From assembly GCF_014855515.1 (NCBI RefSeq), contig NZ_JACYFK010000003.1, positions 124,001 to 188,000 on the forward strand: 64,000 nt of DNA, written 5' to 3'. Position numbers and translations under genes: made by a program. Positions within the stretch are counted from its first letter, which is position 1. The number at the start of each line of letters is the position of its first letter. This document shows positions 10,250-18,965 of the stretch, piece after piece. The notes beneath the pieces are model-generated. The model did not search any database. It had not been told where the DNA came from and saw only the letters and a list, made by a program, of their open reading frames with translations. Origin of the DNA: Euzebyella marina (GTDB lineage: Bacteria; Bacteroidota; Bacteroidia; Flavobacteriales; Flavobacteriaceae).

Positions 10250-10705
10250 ATGGGTTTAAAAGTAGGCGATTTTATTCCGGATTTCTCTTTGAACGACCAA
10301 TTCGGTAACGTCTTTTCAAGCTCCCAAATAAAGGGTGTAAAGCCCATGGTCATTTATTTTTATCCTAAAGATGACACACCCGGCTGTACTAAAGAGGCCT
10401 GTACTTTTCGCGATAGGTATGAAGATTTTAAAGAACTGGGGGCCGAAGTGATCGGTATAAGTTCCGATTCGGAAGAAAGCCATTCCGAATTTAGCGAAAA
10501 GTATAAACTTCCCTTTATTCTGTTGGCCGACCGAAATAATGCGGTTAGAAAGGCGTTTAAAGTAAGAAAAAGTTTGTTAATTATTCCCGGAAGGGAAACC
10601 TATGTTACAGATAAGAACGGAAAAATAATCATGGTTTTTAATAGTATGGATGCTACAAGGCATACTGACGAAGCTATTGAAGCCCTTCAATCATTAAACC
10701 AATGA
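10250..10705 (+). CDS. bcp: Peroxiredoxin, Bcp/PrxQ type (thioredoxin-dependent thiol peroxidase)
   Basis: 151 residues, the usual length for the family. The active site reads DDTPGCTKEACTFRD. The first Cys is the peroxidatic residue, and the second, five residues later, is the resolving Cys typical of atypical two-Cys PrxQ. The thioredoxin fold begins with GDFIPDFSL. Its role is cytoplasmic reduction of hydrogen peroxide and organic peroxides. It starts 2 bases after queD and its end overlaps manA by 4 bases, so it is an internal gene of the operon. Confidence 0.94.
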   Translation: MGLKVGDFIPDFSLNDQFGNVFSSSQIKGVKPMVIYFYPKDDTPGCTKEACTFRDRYEDFKELGAEVIGISSDSEESHSEFSEKYKLPFILLADRNNAVRKAFKVRKSLLIIPGRETYVTDKNGKIIMVFNSMDATRHTDEAIEALQSLNQ

Positions 10706-11670
10706 ACCTATACCCATTAAAATTTAAACCTATTCTCAAAGAACGCCTTTGGGGCGGAACGAAGCTGAAAGATGTGCTAGGCAAGCCTATTACGAGCGAT
10801 ATAACTGGCGAAAGTTGGGAACTTTCGGCTGTGGCAGGAGATGTTTCCGTTGTGGCCAACGGAAGTTTAGAAGGTACATCACTTCAAAATTTAATAGATG
10901 AGGATCCTAAAAAGCTACTGGGCGCAAGTGTCTTCGAACGTTTTGGTACAGATTTTCCGATTTTAATTAAGTTCATTGATGCCAAACAAGACTTGTCAAT
11001 TCAGTTGCATCCCAACGACGAACTTGCCAAAACTAGGCATGATTCTTTTGGAAAAACTGAAATGTGGTATGTTATGGATGCCGATGATGATGCACAATTA
11101 ATTGTCGGTTTCAATAAAGATGTAACCAAACAAGAGTATACGCAGAGTTTGGAGAATGATACATTATTGGATCTGCTCAACTACGAAAAGGTCAAAGAGG
11201 GTGATACTTTTTTTATCAATACAGGAAAGATTCATGCAATTGGGGCAGGCGTACTACTCGCCGAAATTCAGCAGACCTCAGATATTACCTATAGGGTCTT
11301 TGACTTTAATCGACGGGATAAAAACGGTAATCTAAGGGAATTGCACACCGACCTCGCCTTAGATGCTATCGATTATACTAAAAAAGACGATTTTAAGGTG
11401 AAGTACAGTGGTCAAAAAGATGAAGTTAATGCCATGGTCGATTGCCCTTACTTCACTACGAACTATTTAGATCTAGATCAAGATTTAAAACAAGATGTTT
11501 CTGATAGAGATTCATTTACCATTTATATGTGTGTCGGGGGTAACGCCACCATTTCCAATAATGAAGGTAAAGCTCAAATTCAAAAAGGCGAAACCGTCTT
11601 GTTACCGGCCAGTACAAATGAAATACATATAGAAACGAACGGCGCGAAGTTATTGGAGGTGACCATCTAG
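10702..11670 (+). CDS. manA: Mannose-6-phosphate isomerase, class I
   Basis: 322 residues, the short class I form common in Firmicutes and Bacteroidota. It interconverts mannose-6-phosphate and fructose-6-phosphate. Zinc ligands are visible in QLHPND, KTEMWYV and GKIHAIGAG, inside a double cupin fold. The N-terminus has LKERLWGGTKL. The ATGA overlap with bcp suggests translational coupling in the idi-queD-bcp-manA operon. Why isoprenoid, pterin, redox and mannose genes share a transcript is not evident. It is probably a lineage-specific housekeeping operon. Confidence 0.94.
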   Translation: MNLYPLKFKPILKERLWGGTKLKDVLGKPITSDITGESWELSAVAGDVSVVANGSLEGTSLQNLIDEDPKKLLGASVFERFGTDFPILIKFIDAKQDLSIQLHPNDELAKTRHDSFGKTEMWYVMDADDDAQLIVGFNKDVTKQEYTQSLENDTLLDLLNYEKVKEGDTFFINTGKIHAIGAGVLLAEIQQTSDITYRVFDFNRRDKNGNLRELHTDLALDAIDYTKKDDFKVKYSGQKDEVNAMVDCPYFTTNYLDLDQDLKQDVSDRDSFTIYMCVGGNATISNNEGKAQIQKGETVLLPASTNEIHIETNGAKLLEVTI

Positions 11671-11710
11671 TTCTAGAAAAATTTATGCTATAAGTTCACT
11701 TTAAATAGTC

Positions 11711-11718
11711 TATTTTTG
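11711..11718 (+). promoter_or_regulatory. Promoter -7 box for the 11736 gene
   Basis: TATTTTTG, an exact TAnnTTTG match, lies 18 bases before the ATG at 11736. This gives a short leader and separates the gene from the manA operon. Confidence 0.6.
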
Positions 11719-11735
11719 CCCAAAAATTTTCCATT

Positions 11736-12005
11736 ATGGCAAGTGTTAAAAATTTAAAGAAAGACATCAACAACGTATTTGGTGATATAATTGAAGCGGT
11801 CTATATTGTTGATGGAAGCGGTAGCGAACAGACTTCAAAAGATGGTGACCAAATTATTGACGAGGCTATCAATAATTTTGATGAGTTGATTTCAAAGGTA
11901 AACGACAAAAAAGTTGATAATAGAAAGAAGCATCTGAAAGAGGTTCGCCAAGAATTGGAAACAAAGGCTCAAGCTTTGGTCGAAAAGGTCAATAAACTGA
12001 ATTAA
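11736..12005 (+). CDS. Small conserved-looking helical protein of unknown function
   Basis: 89 residues, highly charged (many K, D, E), with no signal peptide or membrane segment. From about residue 38 to the end it looks like a continuous amphipathic helix or coiled coil (IDEAINNFDELISKVNDKK onward, ending LVEKVNKLN). It has its own promoter box and a strong terminator, so it is a single-gene transcription unit. I do not recognise a functional family. The expected role would be cytoplasmic; nothing further can be supported. Confidence 0.75.
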   Translation: MASVKNLKKDINNVFGDIIEAVYIVDGSGSEQTSKDGDQIIDEAINNFDELISKVNDKKVDNRKKHLKEVRQELETKAQALVEKVNKLN

Positions 12006-12024
12006 GAGCACTATACTCAATAAA

Positions 12025-12054
12025 AAATCCCGTCTGAATGGACGGGATTTTTTT
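12025..12054. terminator. Bidirectional intrinsic terminator
   Basis: Stem AAATCCCGTC / GACGGGATTT (12025-12034, 12041-12050) with loop TGAATG, flanked by A's on the left and T's on the right. It lies between convergent genes and can serve both. Its T run overlaps the stop codon of the minus-strand lipoprotein gene. Confidence 0.9.
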
Positions 12055-12757
12055 ATTTCTTGATATTTTCAAGATGGTTTTTGAGCCTTATGCCGTATTT
12101 CGATTCGGCTACCTCTTCGCTTAAAGAGTTATAGATTGAATCTAGGTATATTACATTGGCATCGCCCACTTCGTTCAAGGCGATATAGGGTGCTATATAC
12201 GAGTCTTTATTATTCAGTGCAAAATTCAATGCAAAGGCATAACCGCGTTTTAGGTTTCTGTCGCTAAGTACCTGTAGAGAGTCTAACTGAAGAGAGTCAA
12301 GAGCATTTTCTTGACTTGCCGCCACTTGTAAAAGTTCTAGATTTTTCAGATTGAACCTCGACATTGTTTTTTGATATTCTTCTAGCTTCTTCTGCGTTTC
12401 CGACCCAGAAATTTTAGGGTTCATATCGAAAGTATTCCAAGAAGTGTTGATGGTCACCGTTCCAGGCTCTCCAAAGAAAGTAATTCGATCATTAATTTCG
12501 TTGGCATCTTTTTTACGTAAGTATAGATAAAAAATCTCAGGACTCTCCAATTCGGTCTCAAATTGAAAAGAGCCATCGCCCTCTACCAAAAGTGAATCTA
12601 CAGTGGTCAATGTAGAATCACCGATATGTTGTAAAAATAGGGTGCCTTTTTTCAACCCCTTAACGTTTCCGTTTACGATCATGGTTTTTTTAGACCCTTC
12701 ACTTGAACAAGAAATGATAAGTAACCCAAGTAAAGCTAAAAGTGAAATCTTCTGCAT
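12053..12757 (-). CDS. DUF4369-domain lipoprotein without a thioredoxin domain
   Basis: 234 residues. The signal peptide ends in a lipobox (LIISC, Cys17), so this is a predicted lipoprotein. The N-terminal half matches the DUF4369 pattern (NGNVKGLKKGTLFLQH, then a ligand-like D-S-L-L stretch, then FFGEPGTVTINT). In Bacteroidota this domain normally precedes a TlpA/AhpC-type thioredoxin domain in proteins of about 350-380 residues. Here the C-terminal part is a helical tail without a CxxC motif, so the protein is either a short paralogue or a reduced version. The function is unknown. Confidence 0.85.
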   Translation of the reverse strand: MQKISLLALLGLLIISCSSEGSKKTMIVNGNVKGLKKGTLFLQHIGDSTLTTVDSLLVEGDGSFQFETELESPEIFYLYLRKKDANEINDRITFFGEPGTVTINTSWNTFDMNPKISGSETQKKLEEYQKTMSRFNLKNLELLQVAASQENALDSLQLDSLQVLSDRNLKRGYAFALNFALNNKDSYIAPYIALNEVGDANVIYLDSIYNSLSEEVAESKYGIRLKNHLENIKK

Positions 12758-12822
12758 GTGATTTTTTTAACGGCGCAAATATCCAAAAAAAAATAAATTT
12801 ACCTAAGCAGTTTGGCCAGTGT

Positions 12823-14085
12823 TTAAATTTTAGATGCAATTTCCATTAAGTAGGCACAAAGCAGCGCACCACCTGTACCCACCACATAGCCGAAAACGGC
12901 CAAAAGAACCCCCACTGAAGTTAGTGAAGGGTGAAATTCAGCGGCAACCACAGGGGCCGATGCGGCACCACCTACATTCGCCTGACTTCCAACGGCCAAA
13001 AAGAAATACGGAGCCTTAATTATCTTGGCAACCAAAATTAATAACCCGGCATGAATGGCAATCCATATAAAACCTATGGCTATCAAACCCGGATTTTCCA
13101 AGACTTTTCCGAGATCCATTTTCATACCGATGGTAGCAACAAGAATATAAATAAAGACTCCACCAATTTTGCTTGCTCCTGCACCCTCAAAGTTTTTAGC
13201 TTTGGTAAACGACAGACCGATACCGCAAGCGGTAGCAATAACCACCATCCAGAAAAAACCGGACCCCAAGAACGAAAGAAAGCTCTTTTTGTCGCTAACG
13301 CTTTCGTAAGTCGTTGTCAAGAAATCACTGATGTGATTTCCAAAAAAATGCGCTATTCCTGTAGCGGTGAATGCAAAAAATAGCATCATCATATAATCTT
13401 TCAAGGTAGGCACCCTAGTAATTTTTTCGGCAAAGGCAGTGACTTTTACTTTCAAAGTTTCAATGGCCGAAGTATCTGCCTTTAACCATCGGTCAATTTG
13501 TTTGTTTCTGCCAACACCCAAGAGGATAATGGCCATCCAAACATTGGCAACAACGATATCGACTAACACCATACCACCGTACTTTTCCGGATTATACCTG
13601 AATATTTCAAGCATGGCAGCTTGGTTGGCTCCGCCACCGATCCAACTACCAGCAATAGTAGATAGGCCGCGCCAAATGGCATCGAAATCATTACCACCTA
13701 CCGTTTCAGGAGAAAATATGCTTACGATGAGAATGGCAATGGGCCCACCGATAATGATACCTACGCTACCGGTCAAGAACATGATTAAAGCTTTGGAACC
13801 CAAATTGGAAATTGCCTTTAAATCGATACTCAAAGTCATTAAAACCAAGGCTGCAGGCAGTAGATATCTACTGGCCATGAAATAAAGGTTCGAAGTCTCG
13901 TCAGAAATAAGTCCTGAACTTGCCAAAATAGCCGGTAGCAGATAACACATTAAAACAGCAGGAACCACTGAATAAAATTTACCCCAAAAACCGGTGGTGA
14001 TAGAAGAAGTATAGAAAATAAAGCCCAAACAAAGGGTTAGCAATCCAAAAACTATGGTGTCATCGGTAATTAAAGGTTCCGTCAT
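12823..14085 (-). CDS. DUF819 family integral membrane protein
   Basis: 420 residues with roughly ten or more hydrophobic segments through the whole length. Features typical of DUF819 (YjcL-like) proteins are visible: the Gly-rich SWIGGGANQAAM loop around residue 145-160 and the GGAASAPVVAAEFHPSL motif near the C-terminus. These resemble re-entrant loops of secondary transporters. The substrate is unknown for the family. The gene follows the Cof-type phosphatase gene on the same strand, but it has its own TAnnTTTG box, so it may be transcribed separately. Confidence 0.88.
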   Translation of the reverse strand: MTEPLITDDTIVFGLLTLCLGFIFYTSSITTGFWGKFYSVVPAVLMCYLLPAILASSGLISDETSNLYFMASRYLLPAALVLMTLSIDLKAISNLGSKALIMFLTGSVGIIIGGPIAILIVSIFSPETVGGNDFDAIWRGLSTIAGSWIGGGANQAAMLEIFRYNPEKYGGMVLVDIVVANVWMAIILLGVGRNKQIDRWLKADTSAIETLKVKVTAFAEKITRVPTLKDYMMMLFFAFTATGIAHFFGNHISDFLTTTYESVSDKKSFLSFLGSGFFWMVVIATACGIGLSFTKAKNFEGAGASKIGGVFIYILVATIGMKMDLGKVLENPGLIAIGFIWIAIHAGLLILVAKIIKAPYFFLAVGSQANVGGAASAPVVAAEFHPSLTSVGVLLAVFGYVVGTGGALLCAYLMEIASKI

Positions 14086-14105
14086 TTAGAAAAGATGCTT
14101 TTTTC

Positions 14106-14113
14106 CAAATATA
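14106..14113 (-). promoter_or_regulatory. Promoter -7 box for the DUF819 gene
   Basis: On the minus strand this reads TATATTTG (TAnnTTTG). It lies 20 bases before the start codon at 14085, in the 29-base gap after the phosphatase stop codon. Confidence 0.5.
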
Positions 14114-14114
14114 C

Positions 14115-14918
14115 TCAAAATACCAGATGCCGCTGAATATAGTCGGCTACACCGTGTTCAGTATTCGGTAAGGCAATGGCGTTGGCAATTGCTTTGACCT
14201 CTTCACGGGCATTGCCCACCGCCACACCGAGACCGGAATGTTGAAGCATTTCAATATCATTGTAATTATCACCAAATGAAATGACATCTTCCATCGTTTC
14301 GTCCTTTTTTAGTAATAATTTGATAGCGGTCAATTTAGATACTGCTTTCGGCGCAATTTCTATCAGAGTATCATTTGAGCGATAAATATTCAAGTGATCG
14401 GAAAAATGCTCGCTGAGCTCAGGGCTTATCGCATTTGCCGTGTTCGCAGTACCCATCAGCATTATCTTATGGGCACCTACACTCCTTTCTTTCCAATCAT
14501 CTAGACTTTCTTCTGTGCTTCTAAAAACCGGTGTGGTTTGAGTATATCTTATTTCTTTTCGTACCCGTTCTGTATTTTCTTCGACATACCATTCATCTCC
14601 AGAGTATAGGCCCAACCCGATTGAATGTTTTTCTGCCAATGAATAAATTTCTTTTAGTAGTTGAATGTCTATTTCGGTTGAGGCTATTGTTTTTTCGTTG
14701 TCAACAACCAATGCCCCGTTATAACTTATGAGTGGTTGGTCTTCGATACTCAGTCTTCTCTGCAAATAGTTCATGCCCCTGGGCATTCTAGCGGAAACCA
14801 AGACAATCCTCAATTTGGATTTTATTCTATTGATTTCTGAGATGGTAAAATCGGAAACATCACTTTTGGTCGATAGTAGAGTACCATCGAGATCGGAACA
14901 AAGAACTTTATACTTCAA
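14115..14918 (-). CDS. Cof-type HAD-IIB family phosphatase
   Basis: 267 residues. HAD motif I is DLDGTLL near the N-terminus, with motif II Ser in VLVSARMPRG. A type IIB cap follows in the middle. Motif III Lys lies in the AVSKLTAIKLL region, and motif IV is GDNYNDIEML. The family dephosphorylates sugar phosphates, FMN or pyridoxal phosphate, and the real substrate cannot be told from sequence. It is cytoplasmic. It precedes the DUF819 gene on the same strand; 63 bases separate it from the penicillin-binding protein gene upstream. Confidence 0.92.
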   Translation of the reverse strand: MKYKVLCSDLDGTLLSTKSDVSDFTISEINRIKSKLRIVLVSARMPRGMNYLQRRLSIEDQPLISYNGALVVDNEKTIASTEIDIQLLKEIYSLAEKHSIGLGLYSGDEWYVEENTERVRKEIRYTQTTPVFRSTEESLDDWKERSVGAHKIMLMGTANTANAISPELSEHFSDHLNIYRSNDTLIEIAPKAVSKLTAIKLLLKKDETMEDVISFGDNYNDIEMLQHSGLGVAVGNAREEVKAIANAIALPNTEHGVADYIQRHLVF

Positions 14919-14981
14919 GATATTGTTGGTTTATCTGTGGGTAAAGATAAGCAAAGAGCAGCCCACAACCCAGTTATGATG

Positions 14982-17240
14982 TTAAGGGGTCGAGTTACCA
15001 CTTTTAAATTTGCGTTTTCTCTTTTTGTCGGGATTTTTGAAAAGTCTTTTGAAGAAACCGTCTTTCTTGACAGGTTCGCAATCAAGCATATCAAGAACCA
15101 TAGGGTCCGTTCGTTCAAACTGGGCTTGGGTTATTTCATTATACGAAGGGTGCTGGTTCATTTCTTGCATCAATTTAGCAAATATCGGAAGAGCGGCATT
15201 GGCACCCTGCCCGAGTTGCGTACTTCTGAAGCCTATTTCATGATTATCAAGACCCACCCATGTTACATGTACCAATTTTGGTGTCAAAGCAACGAACCAA
15301 GCATCTTTATTGTTTTGGGTAGTGCCCGTTTTACCTGCGATGGCATTATTCAGTTTATAGGTGCTTCGTAGACGGGAGGCCGTACCTTTGTCAATGGTCG
15401 ATTTCATCATTTCTACCATTATCTGTCTGGTCTGTTCAGAGTAGGCCGGTTCAACCGCTCTTTTAGGCTCAAATTCGACAAGAACAGAATCTTTTTTATC
15501 GGCAATTGTTCTAATGAAATAGGGCAATACGGCTCTACCTTTATTTAAATAGCTTGCGTAGGCCCCGGCCAATTCGTTTAAGTATATTTCACCTGTTCCC
15601 AAAGCCACCGATGGCTGATTGGGCAATTCAGTAAAAATACCCATGTTTTTTGCCATGGTGAGCACATTGTTGATTCCGGTTTCTTCAAGCACTTTTACGG
15701 CAACCGTATTGACGGAATTGCTCAAAGCCTCTTCCATAGAATAATTAAGGTAGGTCTCATCTTTATCGCCTGAGTTACTGGGCGACCATCCTTTTAGATT
15801 TTCATATTCGACCTCTTCCGCAGAAAAATAGGTGCAGGGTTCTATACCGACCTCCAGTGCCGCGGTATAAACAAACGGTTTAAAGGTCGACCCTACTTGC
15901 CTTTTACTTTGGGCCACATGGTCATATTTAAAATGCTCGAAGTCTACACCTCCAATCCAAGTTTTAACGGCACCTGAGTGAGGGTCTAATGACAATGAAC
16001 CGGTATTTAAGAATTTCATATAATGAGTGAGGCTATCAATAGAACTTGCATCAACAGTTTTTTCTTCTTCCCAATCGACTAGAACCATTTTCTTCTTTTG
16101 GCTCAACGAATCCCAAATCTGTTGCTCCTCAATACCTTGCGATTTTAATTTTTTATAGATAGATGATTGTTTGACCAACTTATCTACCAACTTCTTATTT
16201 TTCACCCAAGGTGCATTCTCACCGTAACTTTTCTCAAAGCTGGCCTGTAATGATTTCATATGCTCTCTCATAGCCGCTTCCGCCCAGTATTGCATATTGT
16301 AATCTAGCGTAGTGTAAATTTTCAGCCCGGATGTATAAATGTTGTATTCATTGCCATCTTCTTTCTGTTCTTGTGTCCATTTCAACATTTTCTTTCGTAC
16401 CTCTTCACGAAAGTAGGGGGCAAGACCCTCATTATTATCGTATTCTTTATAGTTCAAAAGAAGGGGTAGGGTGGCCAAGCTATCACGCTCTGCATCTTCT
16501 ATGAAATTGTTATGGGCCATAGCGGTAAGTACCAGATTACGCCTTGAAAGACTTTTTTCAGGAAAAACCCTTGGATTGTAACCATAGGTTGCTTTTAACA
16601 TGCCCACAAGAGTTGCGGCTTCTTCTAATTGTAAATCTTTTGCCTTCTTATTGAAGAATTTTAAAGCAGCGCTTTCAATACCAAAAGTGTTATCCCCGAA
16701 AGAGACCGTATTTAAATAATGGGTAAGAATTTCATCTTTGCTAAAAATATCTTCGAGCCTGGAAGCAATAATCATTTCTTTCACCTTATCGACTACGATG
16801 TTGGTATTGACCCTATCTCGCCTGGGATACAGATTTTTTGCCAATTGTTGGGTGATGGTACTACCGCCACCTGAAGATTGGTCTTGCATTAAAATTGTTT
16901 TGAGAGCTACTCTTCCTAGACTTTGATAGTCGATACCTGAATGCTCATAGAAGCGTTCATCTTCTATAGCCACCAAGGCTTTTAAAAGATCCTCAGGAAT
17001 ATCTTTAAATGTAATAGGTTGTCGATCGTACAGATAATATTTGCCGATGAGAATACTATCTGCGGTATAAACTTCAGATGCTCTTTGATACTGGAAGTCG
17101 GAAAGGTCTTCTTCTTTAGGAATTTTTCCCCAAAGCCCCCAACGAATACTTGAGATAAATAAGACGAAGAAACCCAACAAGCCGATACAGGCGATTATAC
17201 CCCATCTGAGATATTTATTCTGAATTTTATTTAGTATCAA
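14982..17240 (-). CDS. Class A penicillin-binding protein (PBP1A-type transglycosylase/transpeptidase)
   Basis: 752 residues. One N-terminal membrane anchor lies at about residues 13-33. The glycosyltransferase 51 domain (about 60-235) has the catalytic Glu in EDERFYEHSGID and the second motif GGGSTITQQLAKNLYP. The transpeptidase domain (about 420-680) has SxxK in GSTFKPF, SxN in SNSVNT and KTGTT. The protein polymerises and cross-links peptidoglycan at the outer face of the cytoplasmic membrane. The C-terminus is a very basic tail (KRKRKFK). It diverges from the S1/P1 nuclease gene. Confidence 0.95.
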   Translation of the reverse strand: MILNKIQNKYLRWGIIACIGLLGFFVLFISSIRWGLWGKIPKEEDLSDFQYQRASEVYTADSILIGKYYLYDRQPITFKDIPEDLLKALVAIEDERFYEHSGIDYQSLGRVALKTILMQDQSSGGGSTITQQLAKNLYPRRDRVNTNIVVDKVKEMIIASRLEDIFSKDEILTHYLNTVSFGDNTFGIESAALKFFNKKAKDLQLEEAATLVGMLKATYGYNPRVFPEKSLSRRNLVLTAMAHNNFIEDAERDSLATLPLLLNYKEYDNNEGLAPYFREEVRKKMLKWTQEQKEDGNEYNIYTSGLKIYTTLDYNMQYWAEAAMREHMKSLQASFEKSYGENAPWVKNKKLVDKLVKQSSIYKKLKSQGIEEQQIWDSLSQKKKMVLVDWEEEKTVDASSIDSLTHYMKFLNTGSLSLDPHSGAVKTWIGGVDFEHFKYDHVAQSKRQVGSTFKPFVYTAALEVGIEPCTYFSAEEVEYENLKGWSPSNSGDKDETYLNYSMEEALSNSVNTVAVKVLEETGINNVLTMAKNMGIFTELPNQPSVALGTGEIYLNELAGAYASYLNKGRAVLPYFIRTIADKKDSVLVEFEPKRAVEPAYSEQTRQIMVEMMKSTIDKGTASRLRSTYKLNNAIAGKTGTTQNNKDAWFVALTPKLVHVTWVGLDNHEIGFRSTQLGQGANAALPIFAKLMQEMNQHPSYNEITQAQFERTDPMVLDMLDCEPVKKDGFFKRLFKNPDKKRKRKFKSGNSTP

Positions 17241-17265
17241 GGTGATTGTTTTAAGGTTGCAATAT

Positions 17266-17273
17266 CAAATTTA
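17266..17273 (-). promoter_or_regulatory. Promoter -7 box for the penicillin-binding protein gene
   Basis: On the minus strand this reads TAAATTTG, 25 bases before the start codon at 17240. It is an exact TAnnTTTG match. Confidence 0.55.
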
Positions 17274-17320
17274 AATATGAAATCGATGTGTTTCTTAACA
17301 ATAGATTTAATCTCATTAGC

Positions 17321-17328
17321 TACTTTTG
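17321..17328 (+). promoter_or_regulatory. Promoter -7 box for the S1/P1 nuclease gene
   Basis: TACTTTTG, an exact TAnnTTTG match, lies 19 bases before the ATG at 17348, in the 107-base divergent intergenic region. Confidence 0.55.
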
Positions 17329-17347
17329 AACACAAATTTTTAGAAAA

Positions 17348-18118
17348 ATGAGACTATTGGTATTACTATTTCTAATTGGGCAAATAGGATTTGCAACCGA
17401 GGGTGAATGGTCAAAAACGGGGCATAGGGCCGTCGGTGAAATTGCCCAAGAGCATCTGAGCAGAAAGGCTCAAAAAGCGATAGAAAGATTAATGAACGGT
17501 GAAACTTTGGCTTCAATGGCCAATTTCGGTGATGAAATTAAATCAGATACCGCCTATCGAAAATTCGGGCCATGGCATTATGTGAACATTCCTTCCGATA
17601 AAAGGTATAAAGATATAGAGCCCAGTGAACGTGGTGATTTGGTAACAGGCATTAATAAATGTATCGAGGTTTTGGAAGATGCAAAAAGCAATCTGGCTGA
17701 TAAAAGATTTTATCTGAAAATGTTGGTACACTTAGTTGGAGACTTGCATCAACCCCTACACGTAGGTAGGGCAGAAGATAAGGGAGGTAATGATATTCAA
17801 TTGCGTTGGTTTGATGAAGGCACCAACCTGCACCGCGTTTGGGATGGGCATATGATCGATGATTATAAAATGAGTTATTCAGAACTTTCTAAGACCATGC
17901 CCCGTCTAACAAAACAGGAAATAAAGAGTATTCAGAACGGTAATCTTTTAAACTGGGTTGATGAAACCCAAGATTTGGCCAATGAAGTATATGATTCGGT
18001 CGAAGTGGGCGAAAAGCTTTTTTACAGGTATAGTTATGATTGGTGGCCGACCGTTGAGCAGCAATTACAAAAAGGAGGTTTGCGTCTAGCCAAAGTTTTA
18101 AATGATATTTTCGGATAA
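17348..18118 (+). CDS. Secreted S1/P1-family zinc-dependent nuclease
   Basis: 256 residues with a signal peptide cut after about residue 16 (IGFATEGEWS). In this family the mature N-terminal Trp and the histidines bind a tri-zinc cluster. Here the mature protein begins near W20 (GEWSKTGHRAVGEIA), with further ligands in GPWHYVNIP, LVHLVGDLHQPLHVG, the following GGND, and NLHRVWDGHMID. These enzymes cleave single-stranded RNA and DNA and act as 3'-nucleotidases, here probably in the periplasm for phosphate and nucleoside scavenging. Confidence 0.93.
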   Translation: MRLLVLLFLIGQIGFATEGEWSKTGHRAVGEIAQEHLSRKAQKAIERLMNGETLASMANFGDEIKSDTAYRKFGPWHYVNIPSDKRYKDIEPSERGDLVTGINKCIEVLEDAKSNLADKRFYLKMLVHLVGDLHQPLHVGRAEDKGGNDIQLRWFDEGTNLHRVWDGHMIDDYKMSYSELSKTMPRLTKQEIKSIQNGNLLNWVDETQDLANEVYDSVEVGEKLFYRYSYDWWPTVEQQLQKGGLRLAKVLNDIFG

Positions 18119-18261
18119 GAACCTATAGGGAATTTTTCTCAATTCCTGTTCACCTTACTTTTTGGCAATTACGCAACAAATAATCCATAAAAGCTATTAA
18201 GTCAACGATTTGAGATACTTTGGTACAGCTTTTGGAGTTATATTAAGGTTGGAAGTAAGGT

Positions 18262-18327
18262 ATGAGGACATTAGTTGACTGCCCACCAGCTAAAGGCAGT
18301 ACCGAACTTCGAAAAAGATATGGGTAA
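18262..18327 (+). CDS. Possible 21-residue small protein
   Basis: An ATG opens a 21-codon frame (MRTLVDCPPAK..., ending RKRYG) that stops 3 bases before a strong terminator. A purine-rich AAGTAAGG lies just upstream of the ATG. There is no exact promoter box and no second copy to compare. It may be a chance frame in the 3' part of the nuclease transcript. Low confidence. Confidence 0.2.
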   Translation: MRTLVDCPPAKGSTELRKRYG

Positions 18328-18330
18328 CAG

Positions 18331-18366
18331 AAAATCGACCACTTAATTTAAGGTGGTCGATTTTTT
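18331..18366. terminator. Bidirectional intrinsic terminator
   Basis: Twelve-base stem AAAATCGACCAC / GTGGTCGATTTT (18331-18342, 18353-18364) with T's to the right and A's to the left. It lies between the nuclease unit (plus) and alkB (minus). Confidence 0.9.
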
Positions 18367-18965
18367 TATTGAATGACCCTAAAGGTCAAATTAATGCGCT
18401 CTTTAACCAATCTCGAGGTCTTAGGTATTTGATGTAGCCAATTCTTTTGAGTATCACCGGACATGATTAGCAGGCTACCATGTTCCAATAAAAGTTTATA
18501 CCGTTCCGATACTAGTTTTCTATGCTTTAAATGAAAGAAACGCTCTTGACCAAAAGACAAAGAGGCAATTATCGGTCGAGACCCTAATTCTTTTTCGTTA
18601 TCGGCATGCCAACCATTACTATCTTTTCCATTTCTATAGAGATTGAGCAGACAAGTGGTGAAATGGGTATTACATTTAATATCGACCAACTTTTTCAAAT
18701 CTATCAACAAAGGGGTAAACGAGTGTGGTTGCATCGTTAGGTTTGAATAGCTATAGGGTTTACCATTGTTGCCATACAGAGATGTTAATCTGGGCTGAAG
18801 GTATTCCTTACCAAATACTTTAATAGTATCTTGTTGCCAACGTGTTTGTGATAGCAACTCTTCAAATACAACCCAAGCCTCATTATGGGAAATGAAGTTG
18901 GGAAAATAGCTTATCTCACTATCGATTAAATGTAATCTGCCATTGATCGGGCCGATCCGATGCAT
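18366..18965 (-). CDS. alkB: AlkB-type 2-oxoglutarate/Fe(II)-dependent dioxygenase
   Basis: 199 residues. The iron-binding HxD is in GWHADNE and the distal His in NWLHQIP. The 2-oxoglutarate-binding arginines are in SRLVKERINLTFRV. The family oxidatively removes methyl groups such as 1-methyladenine and 3-methylcytosine from DNA or RNA. The length and the PRLTSLYG / PYSYSN substrate-lid region resemble the ABH2/ABH3-like bacterial group. Its start codon overlaps the araC stop by one base (TAATG), so the two are translationally coupled. Confidence 0.92.
   Translation of the reverse strand: MHRIGPINGRLHLIDSEISYFPNFISHNEAWVVFEELLSQTRWQQDTIKVFGKEYLQPRLTSLYGNNGKPYSYSNLTMQPHSFTPLLIDLKKLVDIKCNTHFTTCLLNLYRNGKDSNGWHADNEKELGSRPIIASLSFGQERFFHLKHRKLVSERYKLLLEHGSLLIMSGDTQKNWLHQIPKTSRLVKERINLTFRVIQ

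Noticed and set aside
12834-13885. Plus-strand frames of 60-150 residues opposite the DUF819 gene
   Set aside because: They lack domain features and lie wholly antisense to a strongly supported membrane-protein gene.
14937-15371. Plus-strand frame of 144 residues opposite the penicillin-binding protein
   Set aside because: It overlaps the basic tail and transpeptidase end of a clear class A PBP and has no recognisable features.
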